This document shows positions 28,023 through 36,164 of a stretch of DNA of 42,655 bases, one piece after another. The first letter of the stretch is position 1; each line of letters begins with the position of its first letter. The notes under the pieces were generated by a model. That model did not search any database and had not been told where the DNA came from. It saw nothing but the letters and a program-made list of their open reading frames with translations. A program made the position numbers and the translations under genes. This DNA is from an uncultured Ruminococcus sp. (lineage in GTDB: Bacteria > Bacillota > Clostridia > Oscillospirales > Acutalibacteraceae). Location: positions 1 to 42,655 of the forward strand of contig CACZWQ010000019.1 in assembly GCA_902784855.1 (NCBI GenBank), written 5' to 3'.

Positions 28023-29230
28023 AGGTGTTCTCCCGCGATGATGCCGCTCGCAAAAGCAAAGTGGAGGTTATAGCCGCCGCACGCGCCGCAGAGGTCGATC
28101 GCTTCGCCGCAGACGAAGAGGTTTTCGCAGCGCTTGCTGCGCATGGTGTGCGGGTCGATCTCGCTGCCGTGCACGCCGCCCGTGCACGCCTGTGCGCGGT
28201 CAAAGCCTGCGTTGCCGAGGACGGGAAAGCGCAGCGCCTTGGCGGCGGCAGAAACGGCGCGCAGCTCCTTGGCGGAGAGCGCCCCGCACGGGCGGGTCAG
28301 GTCACTGAGCTGCGCCGCCTTCAAGACCGCCAGCGCCACGCGCTTGAGCAGGATGCCCGTCATCAGGCAGTCGGCGGGCTGAGCGGCAAATCGCTTTTGA
28401 TTCTTTTTCAGAATATTGAATAATTCGTTTTCGGAAATATCCGGCAGCAGGTCGACGGCGATCTCGTCCTTCTCCCGGCTGTAGAGCGAGAGGTCAAAGA
28501 CGCAGATGCCCGAAAGGCTGTCGTCGTTGAACTGCACCTCGCCGCGTGCGGCGGCGACGGTCCTTCCGCCGCGCAGCAGGGTGACAGCGGCGGCGGCGCG
28601 CAGCCCCTTGAGCGGCTTGAGCAGCGGCGACTGCACCCGCACGGGGCAGAGCGCCGGGGCAAAGGGGACGACGCGGTGACCGAGACTGCGCAAGAGGTCG
28701 GCTGCGCTGCCGCTTGAGCCCAGCTTGGGCGCCGCCTTGGAGCCCGCCGCGATCACGAGCTTTTCCGCTTCAAAGGTGTTTTGTGCGGTCTGAACGATGA
28801 ATCTGCCCTGTCGGCGGACGCTGCCGACGGTCTCGCCGCAAAAGAAGGACACGCCCGCCGCCTCGCAGTTGAAGCGCAGTACGTCGAGCACGGACGAAGC
28901 CTGACGGCTGAGGGGATAATACCGACCCTCGCCGTCGGGGGCGCACAGCAGCCCGAGGCTTCGAAAATACCCGAGCAAAGCGGTTGTGTCGATCTGAGAG
29001 AGCACCGCTGCACTCCGGTCGCGGAAGCTGCCGACGTAATGGTCCGCGGTGATGCGGTCGTGGGTGAGGTTGCACCTGCCGCTGCCCGTCGCGAGGAGCT
29101 TTTTGCCCACGCGGTCGTTCTTCTCGATGACCGCGACGGTCAGGGCGGGATTTTTTTTCTTGGCGGCGATGGCGCACAGCATGCCGGAGGCGCCGCCGCC
29201 GAGTATGATCACGTGATAAAAATGCTTCAT
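28019..29230 (-). CDS. NAD(P)/FAD-dependent oxidoreductase, HI0933/YhiN family
   Basis: A 403-residue flavoprotein with the N-terminal dinucleotide loop ILGGGASGMLCAIAA and the family signature GKKLLATGSGRCNLTH. A mid-protein insertion domain follows, then the C-terminal CTGGVHGSEID and FVCGEAIDLCGACGGYN segments. Members are annotated as aminoacetone oxidase-like, but biological roles are not established. AGGTGAT lies before the ATG, directly after the T-tract of the upstream gene's terminator. No separate promoter was seen, so expression probably depends on read-through. Confidence 0.88.
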   Translation of the reverse strand: MKHFYHVIILGGGASGMLCAIAAKKKNPALTVAVIEKNDRVGKKLLATGSGRCNLTHDRITADHYVGSFRDRSAAVLSQIDTTALLGYFRSLGLLCAPDGEGRYYPLSRQASSVLDVLRFNCEAAGVSFFCGETVGSVRRQGRFIVQTAQNTFEAEKLVIAAGSKAAPKLGSSGSAADLLRSLGHRVVPFAPALCPVRVQSPLLKPLKGLRAAAAVTLLRGGRTVAAARGEVQFNDDSLSGICVFDLSLYSREKDEIAVDLLPDISENELFNILKKNQKRFAAQPADCLMTGILLKRVALAVLKAAQLSDLTRPCGALSAKELRAVSAAAKALRFPVLGNAGFDRAQACTGGVHGSEIDPHTMRSKRCENLFVCGEAIDLCGACGGYNLHFAFASGIIAGEHL

Positions 29231-29240
29231 ATCATCACCT

Positions 29241-29269
29241 AAAAATCAAGGCAGCGTGAAGCTGCCCTG
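29241..29269 (-). terminator. Terminator of the small-multidrug-export gene
   Basis: On the - strand CAGGGCAGC / GCTGCCTTG (one G-U) with loop TTCAC, then ATTTTT. It runs straight into the ribosome site of the next gene, so it may act as a partial stop. Confidence 0.65.
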
Positions 29270-29272
29270 AAA

Positions 29273-29761
29273 TCATGCATTTGCCATGAGCGAGAAGATG
29301 CCGCCCATGCCCATTTTGACGGCGTAGGTGCCGACGCCCATGATGATGCCCGCGATCAGCACGCCGCAGATGACCGCGAGGACGCTTTTCTTGAAGCCCA
29401 TGTTCAAAAAGCTCGCGCCCAGCGTGCCCGTCCATGCGCCGGTGCCCGGCAGCGGGATGCCGACGAACAGCATCAGCGCGATAAATAAGCCCGCGCTGCC
29501 TCTTTTTTGCAGCTTTTGACCCGCCTTCTCTCCCTTTTTGAGACAGAAGGTGAAGAATTTGCCGATGAATTTCTTGTCCTTGCCCCAGATCAGCACCTTT
29601 CTCGCGAAGAAGTAGATCAGCGGGACGGGAAGCATGTTGCCGATGATGCAGATGGGGAAGAGCCAGAACACGTTGAGGTCATTGGCGATGCCGAAGGGGA
29701 TCGCGCCTCTCAGCTCGATGAGCGGCACCATGGAAATCAAAAAACAAACCAGATACAACAT
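29273..29761 (-). CDS. Small multidrug export family membrane protein (COG2426)
   Basis: A 162-residue polytopic protein with helices at about 3-20, 30-52, 83-110 and 120-150. It has the family segments PLIELRGAIPFGI and LFVGIPLPGTGAWTGTLGA. The name comes from the family; transport has not been shown for these proteins as far as I know. A TTG 30 bases upstream would lengthen it, but it lacks a ribosome site. The ATG used here has AAGGAG 12 bases upstream and begins directly with the hydrophobic helix. Confidence 0.82.
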   Translation of the reverse strand: MLYLVCFLISMVPLIELRGAIPFGIANDLNVFWLFPICIIGNMLPVPLIYFFARKVLIWGKDKKFIGKFFTFCLKKGEKAGQKLQKRGSAGLFIALMLFVGIPLPGTGAWTGTLGASFLNMGFKKSVLAVICGVLIAGIIMGVGTYAVKMGMGGIFSLMANA

Positions 29762-29801
29762 AAAAACAATACGCTCCTTACTCCGTTTCAAAATTCAATT
29801 C

Positions 29802-29830
29802 AGTATAGCAGAAAAAACCATAAATTTCAA
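29802..29830 (-). promoter_or_regulatory. SigA-type promoter with extended -10
   Basis: On the - strand TTGAAA, 17 bp, TGC-TATACT. It drives the small-multidrug-export family gene and, by read-through, perhaps the two flavoproteins. Confidence 0.8.
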
Positions 29831-29891
29831 TATGGCGGGAACATGTTTCCGTAAAAATCCAACAGAGTTGCCGTTTTCGATTTCTTTTTCA

Positions 29892-29919
29892 TTGACTTTG
29901 ACCGAAAATGATGTACAAT
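29892..29919 (+). promoter_or_regulatory. SigA-type promoter of vanZ-like and MATE genes
   Basis: TTGACT and TACAAT with 16 bp spacing. GGGGTGA follows as ribosome site before the VanZ-like start. It is divergent from the - strand promoter about 60 bp away. Confidence 0.65.
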
Positions 29920-29941
29920 AGATAAAAGTCGGGGTGATGAA

Positions 29942-30418
29942 ATGAGAGAAAATCGCGCATCCAAGCGCTTTACTGCGATCGTTTTCACGCTCACCGCGCT
30001 GATGACGGCGTTCATCTGGGTGCATTCGCTGATGCCCGCCGACCTGTCCTCGCAGGAGAGCGCGGGCTTGACGGAGCTGCTCTACGGCTTCTTCCGTCAG
30101 TTCGGCATGGAGAAAACAGCGGTCCACCAACTGATCCGCAAGCTGGCGCACTTTTCGGAATATGCAGCCTTCGGCTGCCTGCTGCTGAGCTGTGCCTACA
30201 GCCGCGACCGCTTCAAGCCGTGGCGCTATGCGGTGCCCGTGCTCTTTGCGGGGCTGATGACGGCGGTCATCGACGAGACCGTCCAGCTTTTCTCCGAGGG
30301 CCGCGCGGGCATGATCGCCGACGTGTGGATCGACTTCGGCGGCGTGCTCTGCGGCGCGCTGATCACGCTGGGACTCACGGCGCTGCATGTCAGGCGCAAA
30401 CGGAAAAACCATCAATGA
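29942..30418 (+). CDS. VanZ-like family membrane protein
   Basis: A 158-residue membrane protein with the VanZ signatures RKLAHFSEYAAFG (near residue 66) and DETVQLFSEGRAGMIADVWID (near residue 112), separated by hydrophobic helices. The C-terminus is short and basic (RRKRKN). VanZ itself gives low-level teicoplanin resistance, but most relatives are not tied to resistance. No other glycopeptide-resistance gene is near, so a cell-envelope housekeeping role is as likely. The stop overlaps the region just before the MATE start, so the two genes form a pair. Confidence 0.88.
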   Translation: MRENRASKRFTAIVFTLTALMTAFIWVHSLMPADLSSQESAGLTELLYGFFRQFGMEKTAVHQLIRKLAHFSEYAAFGCLLLSCAYSRDRFKPWRYAVPVLFAGLMTAVIDETVQLFSEGRAGMIADVWIDFGGVLCGALITLGLTALHVRRKRKNHQ

Positions 30419-30426
30419 GGGAGCTT

Positions 30427-31818
30427 ATGGAAAAGGAATCGTTAAAAGAAAACAAGATGGGCACCATGCCCATGACAAGGCTGATCCTGACGATGTCGCT
30501 GCCCGCCATCTTCTCGATGACGATTTTGGCGATGTACAACGTCGTGGACAGCATCTTCATCAGCCATTACGACATGGACGGCTTCACGGCGGTGTCGCTC
30601 GCCTTTCCGCTGCAGCTGCTGCTGATCGCGGCGTCGGTCGGCACGGCGATCGGCGTCAACTCGCTCGTCTCGCGCAAGCTCGGCGAGCAGAACTTCGAGC
30701 AGGCGAACGCCACGGCGACCCACGGCTTGGTGCTGTGCCTGTTCACCTACGCTTTCTTTCTGCTGCTCGGACTGTTCGGCGTGCGCCCGTTCATGGACGC
30801 GTTCAGCGGCGGCAATCAGCGTGTCGTCGAGGCGGGCGTGCAGTATTTCACCTGTGTGCTCTGTCTGTCGCTGTTCTCCATCATCCAGGTGATGATCGAA
30901 AAGACCCTGCAGGCGACGGGCAACATGATCTATCCCATGCTGTTCCAGCTTTTGGGCGCGGTGGTCAACATCATCTTTGACCCGCTTTTGATCTTCGGCA
31001 TCGGCATCTTCCCCGAGATGGGCGTGCTGGGCGCCGCAGTGGCGACGGTATTCGGTCAGTTCTGCGGCATGGTGTTCGCTTTGATCATCCTCTTCCGCAA
31101 GCGCCACAAGGTGCAGATCCGGCTCAAGGGCTTCCGCTTCGACCCCATCACGGTCAAGAATATCTACGCGGTGGGCTTTCCCTCCATTATTATGCAGAGC
31201 ATCGGCGCGATTATGATGCTCGGGCTCAACGCGATCTTTCAGGCGCACCGCTCGATCGTCTCGGTCGACGTGTTCGGCATCTACTTCAAATTGCAGAGCT
31301 TTGTGTTCATGCCCTGCTTCGGGCTGAATCAGGGCTTGATGCCGATCTTCGGCTACAACTACGGCGCGCGCAACAAGGCGCGGCTCTATTCGGCGCTGGT
31401 GCGCGGCGTGATCATCGCGGCAGCCATCATGCTGACGGGCACCATCCTGATGTGGACGATCCCCGACGTGCTGCTCTCGATGTTCGGCAACGAGTCGAGC
31501 TTCACCGACGTCGACGCCGCCACGCTGATGCGCGAGGGTGAGCGGGCGTTCCGCATCATCAGCCTGTGCTTTGTCCCCGCGGCGGTGGGCATTGTGTTCA
31601 CCACGCTGTTTCAGGCGGTGGGCAAGGGCTTTCGCAGCCTGATCATGTCGTTCTGCCGCCAGCTGATCATCCTGCTGCCGACGGCGCTGCTGCTGTCGGT
31701 CACGACGGGCGTGGGCAACGCGTGGTACGCATTCCCGATCGCGGAGGCGGGCGCGCTGCTGCTGGCGACGGTGTTCTTCCTGAATCTGGTCAAGGGAGAT
31801 TTCAAAAAATTGCATTAA
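30427..31818 (+). CDS. MATE family efflux transporter
   Basis: A 463-residue, twelve-helix Na+ or H+ coupled multidrug and toxin extrusion protein. The first helix carries SLPAIFSMTILAMYNVVDSIFI, the usual MATE opening, and the two homologous halves are visible (second half from about residue 230). The C-terminal half has FGLNQGLMPIFGYNYGA, a family hallmark. An alternative ATG 12 bases upstream overlaps the vanZ stop. The one used has GAGG six bases ahead. The substrate cannot be told from sequence. Confidence 0.9.
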   Translation: MEKESLKENKMGTMPMTRLILTMSLPAIFSMTILAMYNVVDSIFISHYDMDGFTAVSLAFPLQLLLIAASVGTAIGVNSLVSRKLGEQNFEQANATATHGLVLCLFTYAFFLLLGLFGVRPFMDAFSGGNQRVVEAGVQYFTCVLCLSLFSIIQVMIEKTLQATGNMIYPMLFQLLGAVVNIIFDPLLIFGIGIFPEMGVLGAAVATVFGQFCGMVFALIILFRKRHKVQIRLKGFRFDPITVKNIYAVGFPSIIMQSIGAIMMLGLNAIFQAHRSIVSVDVFGIYFKLQSFVFMPCFGLNQGLMPIFGYNYGARNKARLYSALVRGVIIAAAIMLTGTILMWTIPDVLLSMFGNESSFTDVDAATLMREGERAFRIISLCFVPAAVGIVFTTLFQAVGKGFRSLIMSFCRQLIILLPTALLLSVTTGVGNAWYAFPIAEAGALLLATVFFLNLVKGDFKKLH

Positions 31819-31825
31819 TGTTTGG

Positions 31826-31861
31826 TCACCTCGGCGCATAGGATGTGCTGAGGTGATTTTT
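31826..31861 (+). terminator. MATE terminator hairpin that buries the next gene's ribosome site
   Basis: A 13-bp stem (left arm 31826-31838, right arm 31844-31856, two G-U pairs, loop TAGGA) followed by five T residues. The right arm contains GAGGTGA, the ribosome binding site of the gene starting at 31862. Read-through RNA would therefore be both mostly terminated and translationally blocked. Confidence 0.8.
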
Positions 31862-32191
31862 ATGGAGGATGACCGCGAGCGCATCGACATGGAAACAGAC
31901 TGGCAGCCCGTCGACACGCCCGAGACGCCCGTGATCGCGGCAGACGCTTGCGGGGAGGAAGAAACGCCCCCGCGCAGACAAAGCGCCCCGCCGCGCCATC
32001 TGCTGCTGACCGTGCAGCTGGCGGCGTGTGTGCTGCTGGGCGTGGCGGCGTTTGCCTTGAAGAGCATCGGGGGCGAGGTGTGGGAGACCGTGCGCAGCTG
32101 GTACGTCGAGCAGATAAACGACTCGGCGATCTTCGAGGGTGCGCGCGGCATGGAGCAGCTGTGGGGCGCGGCGACGCCGGATGAGGCTTAG
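31862..32191 (+). CDS. Small single-pass membrane protein, SpoIVFA-like by context
   Basis: A 109-residue protein with an acidic N-terminal tail (about 45 residues), a basic patch (PPRRQSAPPRH), one membrane helix at about 48-66 (LLLTVQLAACVLLGVAAFAL) and a short outer tail (WETVRSWYVEQINDSA). It overlaps the start of an M50 protease gene by 11 bp. This layout mimics spoIVFA-spoIVFB, but the C-terminal LytM-like domain of Bacillus SpoIVFA is missing. Sequence identity to SpoIVFA was not recognisable by eye, so the call rests on position and topology. Its ribosome site lies inside a hairpin. Confidence 0.6.
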   Translation: MEDDRERIDMETDWQPVDTPETPVIAADACGEEETPPRRQSAPPRHLLLTVQLAACVLLGVAAFALKSIGGEVWETVRSWYVEQINDSAIFEGARGMEQLWGAATPDEA

Positions 32192-32771
32192 GCTCGGCGG
32201 CACGCAGGTGGAGCTGTCCTACACGCTGCTGTGTCTGGCGGCGTGCTGCCTGCTGCTCGGGATATTCCGGGGCTTTCTGTGGTGCGCCGCCGCGATCGCG
32301 CTGCACGAGGGCGGGCATCTTTTGATGATGGTGCGGTACGGATATTTCCCTGAAAGAATCAAAATCGCGCTCTTTACCATCGACATCATCGACGGCAAAC
32401 GGGAGCAGCGGCGCACGCGGGAAAACGCCCGGATCATTTTTTTCGGACCTTTTGTAAATTTCGTTTGTTTTTCGGCGAGTTATCTGTTATACTTAAAGGG
32501 TATCGGCGGGCTCCTGCCCTTTGCGGCGGCGAATCTCTCGGTGGGGCTGTTCAACAGCCTGCCGGTGATGTCGCTCGACGGCGGTCAGCTGCTGTTTCTG
32601 CTGCTGTGCCGCAGGCATGCGCCCGCGACTGCCGAGCGGGTCGTCAACGTGTGCACGGTGGTGTGCATCGTGCCGCTCGCCGCGCTGGGCTTTCTGACCC
32701 TGCTGCGCAGCGGGAATGTCTCGCTGCTGTTCGTCAGCGGGTATTTGATTTTGGCGCTTTTGAATCATTAA
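32181..32771 (+). CDS. SpoIVFB-like M50 (site-2-type) intramembrane metalloprotease
   Basis: In Bacillus SpoIVFB cuts pro-SigK inside the mother cell's outer forespore membrane. The 196-residue protein has the zinc motif ALHEGGHLL (HEGGH) in a hydrophobic helix at about residue 40, a GPFVNF segment, and the third zinc ligand in NSLPVMSLDGGQLLFLL, matching the SpoIVFB pattern LDGG. No CBS domain is present at the end, so it is shorter than the Bacillus protein (about 288 residues). Translation is coupled to the small partner. The presence of SpoIVB and BofA in the window supports the role. Confidence 0.82.
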   Translation: MRLRLGGTQVELSYTLLCLAACCLLLGIFRGFLWCAAAIALHEGGHLLMMVRYGYFPERIKIALFTIDIIDGKREQRRTRENARIIFFGPFVNFVCFSASYLLYLKGIGGLLPFAAANLSVGLFNSLPVMSLDGGQLLFLLLCRRHAPATAERVVNVCTVVCIVPLAALGFLTLLRSGNVSLLFVSGYLILALLNH

Positions 32772-32791
32772 CCAAGATGTAGGAGGATAAT

Positions 32792-34651
32792 ATGGTCAGC
32801 AAGGATGTAGAAAGACTGCTGCTGAAGGTGCAGAAGCCGGGACGGTATGTCGGCGGCGAGCTCAACGAGGTGATCAAGGACAAAAAGGACGTCGCGGTGC
32901 GCTTCGCGTTCTGCTTTCCCGACACCTACGAGGTCGGCATGTCCCATCTGGGCATGAAGATCCTCTACAGTCAGTTTAACAGCGTGCCCGATATCTGGTG
33001 CGAGCGCGTGTTCGCGCCGTGGGTCGATATGGAGGAGGAGATGCGCCGCCACGGCATCCCGCTCTATGCGCTCGAAAGCGGCGACCCGCTGACAGCGTTC
33101 GATTTCATCGGCTTCACCCTGCAATATGAGCTGAGCTACTCCAACATGCTCAACATGCTCCGTCTCGGCGGCATCCCCATCACGACCGAGGCGCGCGGCG
33201 ACGAGCTGAAACACATCGTCGTGGCGGGCGGGCCCTGCGCCTGCAACCCCGAGCCGATCGCCGACTTTGTCGATTTGTTCTTCATCGGCGAGGGCGAGGA
33301 GGTCGATCTCGAGGTGATCGAGCTGTTCCGTCAGTGCAAGCGCGAGGGTGTCGGCAAGCAAGCATTTTTGCGCCGCTGCGCCGACATCGAGGGTGTGTAT
33401 GTGCCCTCGCTCTACGAGGTGTCCTACCACGAGGACGGCACCATCGCCCGCTTTGCGCCCAAGGACGGCGCGCCCGCGGTGATTCACAAGCGCCTGATGC
33501 TCGACATGGACAAGTCCTACTATCCCGACAACTTCGTCGTGCCGCTGGTCGAGATCGTCCACGACCGCGCCGTGCAGGAGATCTTCCGCGGCTGCATCCG
33601 CGGCTGCCGTTTCTGTCAGGCGGGCTTTCTCTACCGTCCCGTGCGCGAAAAGTCGCCCGAGACCATCAACGCCCAGTGCCGCGCCCTCTGCACCAACACG
33701 GGCTACGACGAGGTCAGCCTGTCGTCGCTGAGCTCGAGCGATTACAGTCAAATCGTCCCGCTGCTCGAAAAGCTGACCGCGTGGTCGGGCGAGGAAAAGG
33801 TGAGCCTGTCGCTGCCGTCGCTGCGCGTCGACGGCTTCACCGACGAGATCATGAACAAGATCAAAACCGTGCGCAAGAGCGGCTTGACCTTCGCCCCCGA
33901 GGCGGGCAGCCAGCGCATGCGCGACGTGATCAATAAAAACGTGCAGCACGACGAGCTGATGCAGACCTGTGCCACCGCCTTTGCGGGCGGCTGGACGACC
34001 GTGAAGCTCTATTTTATGATCGGGCTGCCGACCGAGACCATGGACGACGTGGCGGCGATCGCCGACCTCGGGCAGGACGTGGTCGAGACCTTCTATCAGA
34101 CTCCGAACCGCCCAAAGGGCAAAAGCCCGCGCGTGACGGTCTCGGCGTCCTCGTTCGTGCCCAAGCCCTTCACACCCTTCCAGTGGGAGCCGCAGGACAC
34201 GATCGACATGCTGCACGAGAAGCAGCAGCACATCAAAAACAGCATCCGGTCCAAGAAGATCACCTTCAACTACCACGACGCCGACACCAGCTTTCTGGAG
34301 GCGGTATTCGCCCGCGGCGACCGCAAGCTCTGCCGCGTGATGGCGCTCGCGTGTGAAAGAGGGTTCCACTTCGACGGCTGGAACGACTGCTTTCGCTTGG
34401 AGAACTGGCTGGCGCTGTTTGAGGAATGCGGCATCGACCCCGCGTTCTACGCCAACCGCCGCCGCAGCTTCGACGAGATTTTGCCGTGGGATCACATCGA
34501 CTACGGCGTGAAAAAGAGCTTTTTCATCAGCGAATGCCGCAAGGCATATGAGAATACGACGACCCCGCACTGCCGCCTTGCCTGTTCGCACTGCGGCGCG
34601 GCGAAATACGGAAAGGGTGTGTGCTTTGAAAAACGTCAGGATCTGGTTTAA
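32792..34651 (+). CDS. Radical SAM protein, TIGR03960 family
   Basis: A 619-residue enzyme with a Rossmann-like N-terminal domain (FAFCFPDTYEVGMSHLG) and the radical SAM cluster motif C-x3-C-x2-C in RGCIRGCRFCQ near residue 269. A TIM-barrel segment (TFAPEAGSQRMRDVINKN) and a Cys-rich end (CRLACSHCG) follow. The family is widespread in Clostridia upstream of the L21/L27 operon and is always next to the DUF2344 partner. Its substrate is not known. The partner gene overlaps its 3' end by 26 bp. AGGAGG precedes the ATG. Confidence 0.9.
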   Translation: MVSKDVERLLLKVQKPGRYVGGELNEVIKDKKDVAVRFAFCFPDTYEVGMSHLGMKILYSQFNSVPDIWCERVFAPWVDMEEEMRRHGIPLYALESGDPLTAFDFIGFTLQYELSYSNMLNMLRLGGIPITTEARGDELKHIVVAGGPCACNPEPIADFVDLFFIGEGEEVDLEVIELFRQCKREGVGKQAFLRRCADIEGVYVPSLYEVSYHEDGTIARFAPKDGAPAVIHKRLMLDMDKSYYPDNFVVPLVEIVHDRAVQEIFRGCIRGCRFCQAGFLYRPVREKSPETINAQCRALCTNTGYDEVSLSSLSSSDYSQIVPLLEKLTAWSGEEKVSLSLPSLRVDGFTDEIMNKIKTVRKSGLTFAPEAGSQRMRDVINKNVQHDELMQTCATAFAGGWTTVKLYFMIGLPTETMDDVAAIADLGQDVVETFYQTPNRPKGKSPRVTVSASSFVPKPFTPFQWEPQDTIDMLHEKQQHIKNSIRSKKITFNYHDADTSFLEAVFARGDRKLCRVMALACERGFHFDGWNDCFRLENWLALFEECGIDPAFYANRRRSFDEILPWDHIDYGVKKSFFISECRKAYENTTTPHCRLACSHCGAAKYGKGVCFEKRQDLV

Positions 34652-35285
34652 AAAGGACGACGCGTGCCGCTATATCTCCCATCTTGATCTCAACCGCACC
34701 ATGCTGCGCGCGCTGCACAAGAGCAAGCTCCCCATCTGGCACACCGAGGGCTTCAATCCCCATCCGTTCGCGACCTTCCCGCTGCCGCTGTCGCTGGGGT
34801 TTCGCGGCGTCAACGAGTGCATGGACGTCAAATTGGAGGACGACGACTTTCCCTTTGAGGAGATCATCACCCGTCTCAACGCCTGCCTGCCGCGCGGCAT
34901 CCGCGTGTTCAAGGTGACCGAGGCGGTGATGAAGGCGGGCAAGGTCGCCTATGCGTCCTTCACCGTCTGCCTGTCCCTGCCGGGCAAGCCGTCGGGGCTT
35001 GTCTGCCGTCAGCTCGAGGAGCTGCTGGCATGCGAGCATATCGAGATCGAAAAGAAATCCAAAAAGGGCAGAAAGACCGTCGACATCAAGCCCGCCGTCC
35101 GCGACTTTTCCGTCACCGAGCGGTTTGACTTCGCCGAGCTTGCGATCATCCTCTCGGCGGGCAGCAGCGACAATGTGAACCCGAATCTTCTGGTCGCCGC
35201 GCTGGAGCAGCGAACGGGCGAGACCTATGAAGCGGATATCACCCGCAACGAGCTTTATAACGCGGAAATGGAACCGTTCCGGTGA
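34626..35285 (+). CDS. DUF2344 / TIGR03936 radical-SAM-associated protein
   Basis: A 219-residue partner of the previous radical SAM protein. It begins IWFKKDDACRYISHLDLNRTMLRAL, the typical family opening, followed by the conserved GFNPHP segment. In many clostridia the two are fused or adjacent and lie upstream of rng and rplU. The TTG start (AAAGGG eight bases upstream) lies inside the previous gene. Function is unknown; a role in RNA or protein modification is often proposed on genomic context only. Confidence 0.88.
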   Translation: MKNVRIWFKKDDACRYISHLDLNRTMLRALHKSKLPIWHTEGFNPHPFATFPLPLSLGFRGVNECMDVKLEDDDFPFEEIITRLNACLPRGIRVFKVTEAVMKAGKVAYASFTVCLSLPGKPSGLVCRQLEELLACEHIEIEKKSKKGRKTVDIKPAVRDFSVTERFDFAELAIILSAGSSDNVNPNLLVAALEQRTGETYEADITRNELYNAEMEPFR

Positions 35286-35294
35286 GGTGAGACG

Positions 35295-35981
35295 ATGTTT
35301 GAATTTACCATTCATGAGGCGGCGTTTCTCAATGAATTCAAGGAGAAGATCCGCGCCTATGTCAACAAATCCTATCAATACACCATGCGCTTTCTCGCAA
35401 GCCCCGTCGTCTGCGACTACCGCGACAACGAGCGCCTGATTTTGATCTCCGTCAACAAGTCGGTCTATCAGAATCTATACAGCTTCCTGCACCTCAATGA
35501 GAGCCACATGCAGTACGCGGCGTTCGCCTGTCTGGAGAATGCGCTCTATGCCATGCGCGTCTATGAGGCGCTGGTGCTCGACCCCGCGGACATGCATGCC
35601 TATATCACCTCTCCCGACTTCTCGGTGGAGGAGTCGGAGCGCGCGAGAGAGGAAGCGCGAAACAATCGGGAATATTCGGACGCGGAGGAACAATTTTCTG
35701 TAAAAGAATTTTATAACGCCCTCCACGCGTTCAATACCTTCGCGCTCAAAACCCCCGCCGTCTCCTCCCAGCTCCACAACAAAAACGTGTTTCTGGGGCT
35801 GTCCTGCGGCAGGGAGCTGAGCGACGAGCTGCAAAATGAAGTCAGGAAGAACATGGTCGGGGCATATCTGTCGCTGAGAAAGCACATGCGGCTGTTTTTC
35901 AACGGCGGCATCGACGAAGAGATGGAGGACTTTGAGGACGAGATCCACGAGATGTTCACGGACTATGTGAAGAAATTTTAA
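35295..35981 (+). CDS. Hypothetical protein, cytosolic and acidic at the C-terminus
   Basis: I do not recognise this 228-residue protein. It starts MFEFTIHEAAFLNEF and is predicted mostly helical. In the middle is a charged, low-complexity helix (EESERAREEARNNREYSD). The C-terminus is strongly acidic (GGIDEEMEDFEDEIHEMF). There are no membrane helices, no signal peptide and no cysteine pattern. It follows the DUF2344 gene after 9 bp with GAGGTGAG as ribosome site, so it belongs to the same unit. A link to RNA modification or to sporulation is only a guess from position. Confidence 0.7.
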   Translation: MFEFTIHEAAFLNEFKEKIRAYVNKSYQYTMRFLASPVVCDYRDNERLILISVNKSVYQNLYSFLHLNESHMQYAAFACLENALYAMRVYEALVLDPADMHAYITSPDFSVEESERAREEARNNREYSDAEEQFSVKEFYNALHAFNTFALKTPAVSSQLHNKNVFLGLSCGRELSDELQNEVRKNMVGAYLSLRKHMRLFFNGGIDEEMEDFEDEIHEMFTDYVKKF

Positions 35982-36009
35982 CACACAATTCACGCAGATT
36001 TGGGAAAAT

Positions 36010-36042
36010 CTTCATACGGCTGTCACATAGCGGCGGTAGACT
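36010..36042 (+). promoter_or_regulatory. Orphan Pho-box-like promoter
   Basis: CTTCATA (36010-36016) and TGTCACA (36021-36027) are 11 bp apart, as in PhoB/PhoP direct repeats, with TAGACT (36037-36042) at the place expected for a -10. A second TGTCACA lies at 36045-36051. No phosphate gene follows. Confidence 0.4.
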
Positions 36043-36048
36043 AGTGTC

Positions 36049-36141
36049 ACAGTCAACAAGGACATGCTTTCTTCCTCCTTTTTAAAAGATTTTTCATAGA
36101 TGTTCCTAATGATAAAGGCTCGCCGCAAGGCGGGCCTTTAT
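36049..36141 (+). ncRNA. Candidate small RNA (about 95 nt) ending in a GCAA-loop terminator
   Basis: From the predicted start of the Pho-like promoter to the terminator there is only a T-rich stretch with an 11-codon frame (start 36067) that has no well-spaced ribosome site. This gap of 160 bp between the acidic hypothetical gene and the TIGR01212 gene holds nothing else I can see. Whether an RNA is made is untested; a leader for the following gene is the main alternative. Confidence 0.3.
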
Positions 36142-36143
36142 TC
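36112..36143 (+). terminator. Intrinsic terminator with GCAA tetraloop
   Basis: A 13-bp stem (ATAAAGGCTCGCC / GGCGGGCCTTTAT, one G-U) closed by the stable tetraloop GCAA, followed by a short T-rich tail (TTTATT). Confidence 0.8.
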
Positions 36144-36164
36144 ATGGCAGCAGCGGAGAGAACG

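Noticed and set aside
29942-30418. Glycopeptide resistance locus (vanZ)
   Set aside because: Only the VanZ-like family protein is present; no vanA/B ligase, vanX, vanH or vanRS genes are near.
32768-34591. 607-codon open frame on the - strand
   Set aside because: It lies antisense to the TIGR03960 radical SAM gene. The His/Asp/Val/Leu-rich translation has no recognisable domain, as expected for the complement of GC-rich coding DNA.
36067-36102. 11-codon peptide gene in the Pho-like unit
   Set aside because: AAGGA is almost in contact with the ATG, which is too close for normal initiation, and the peptide shows no known feature.
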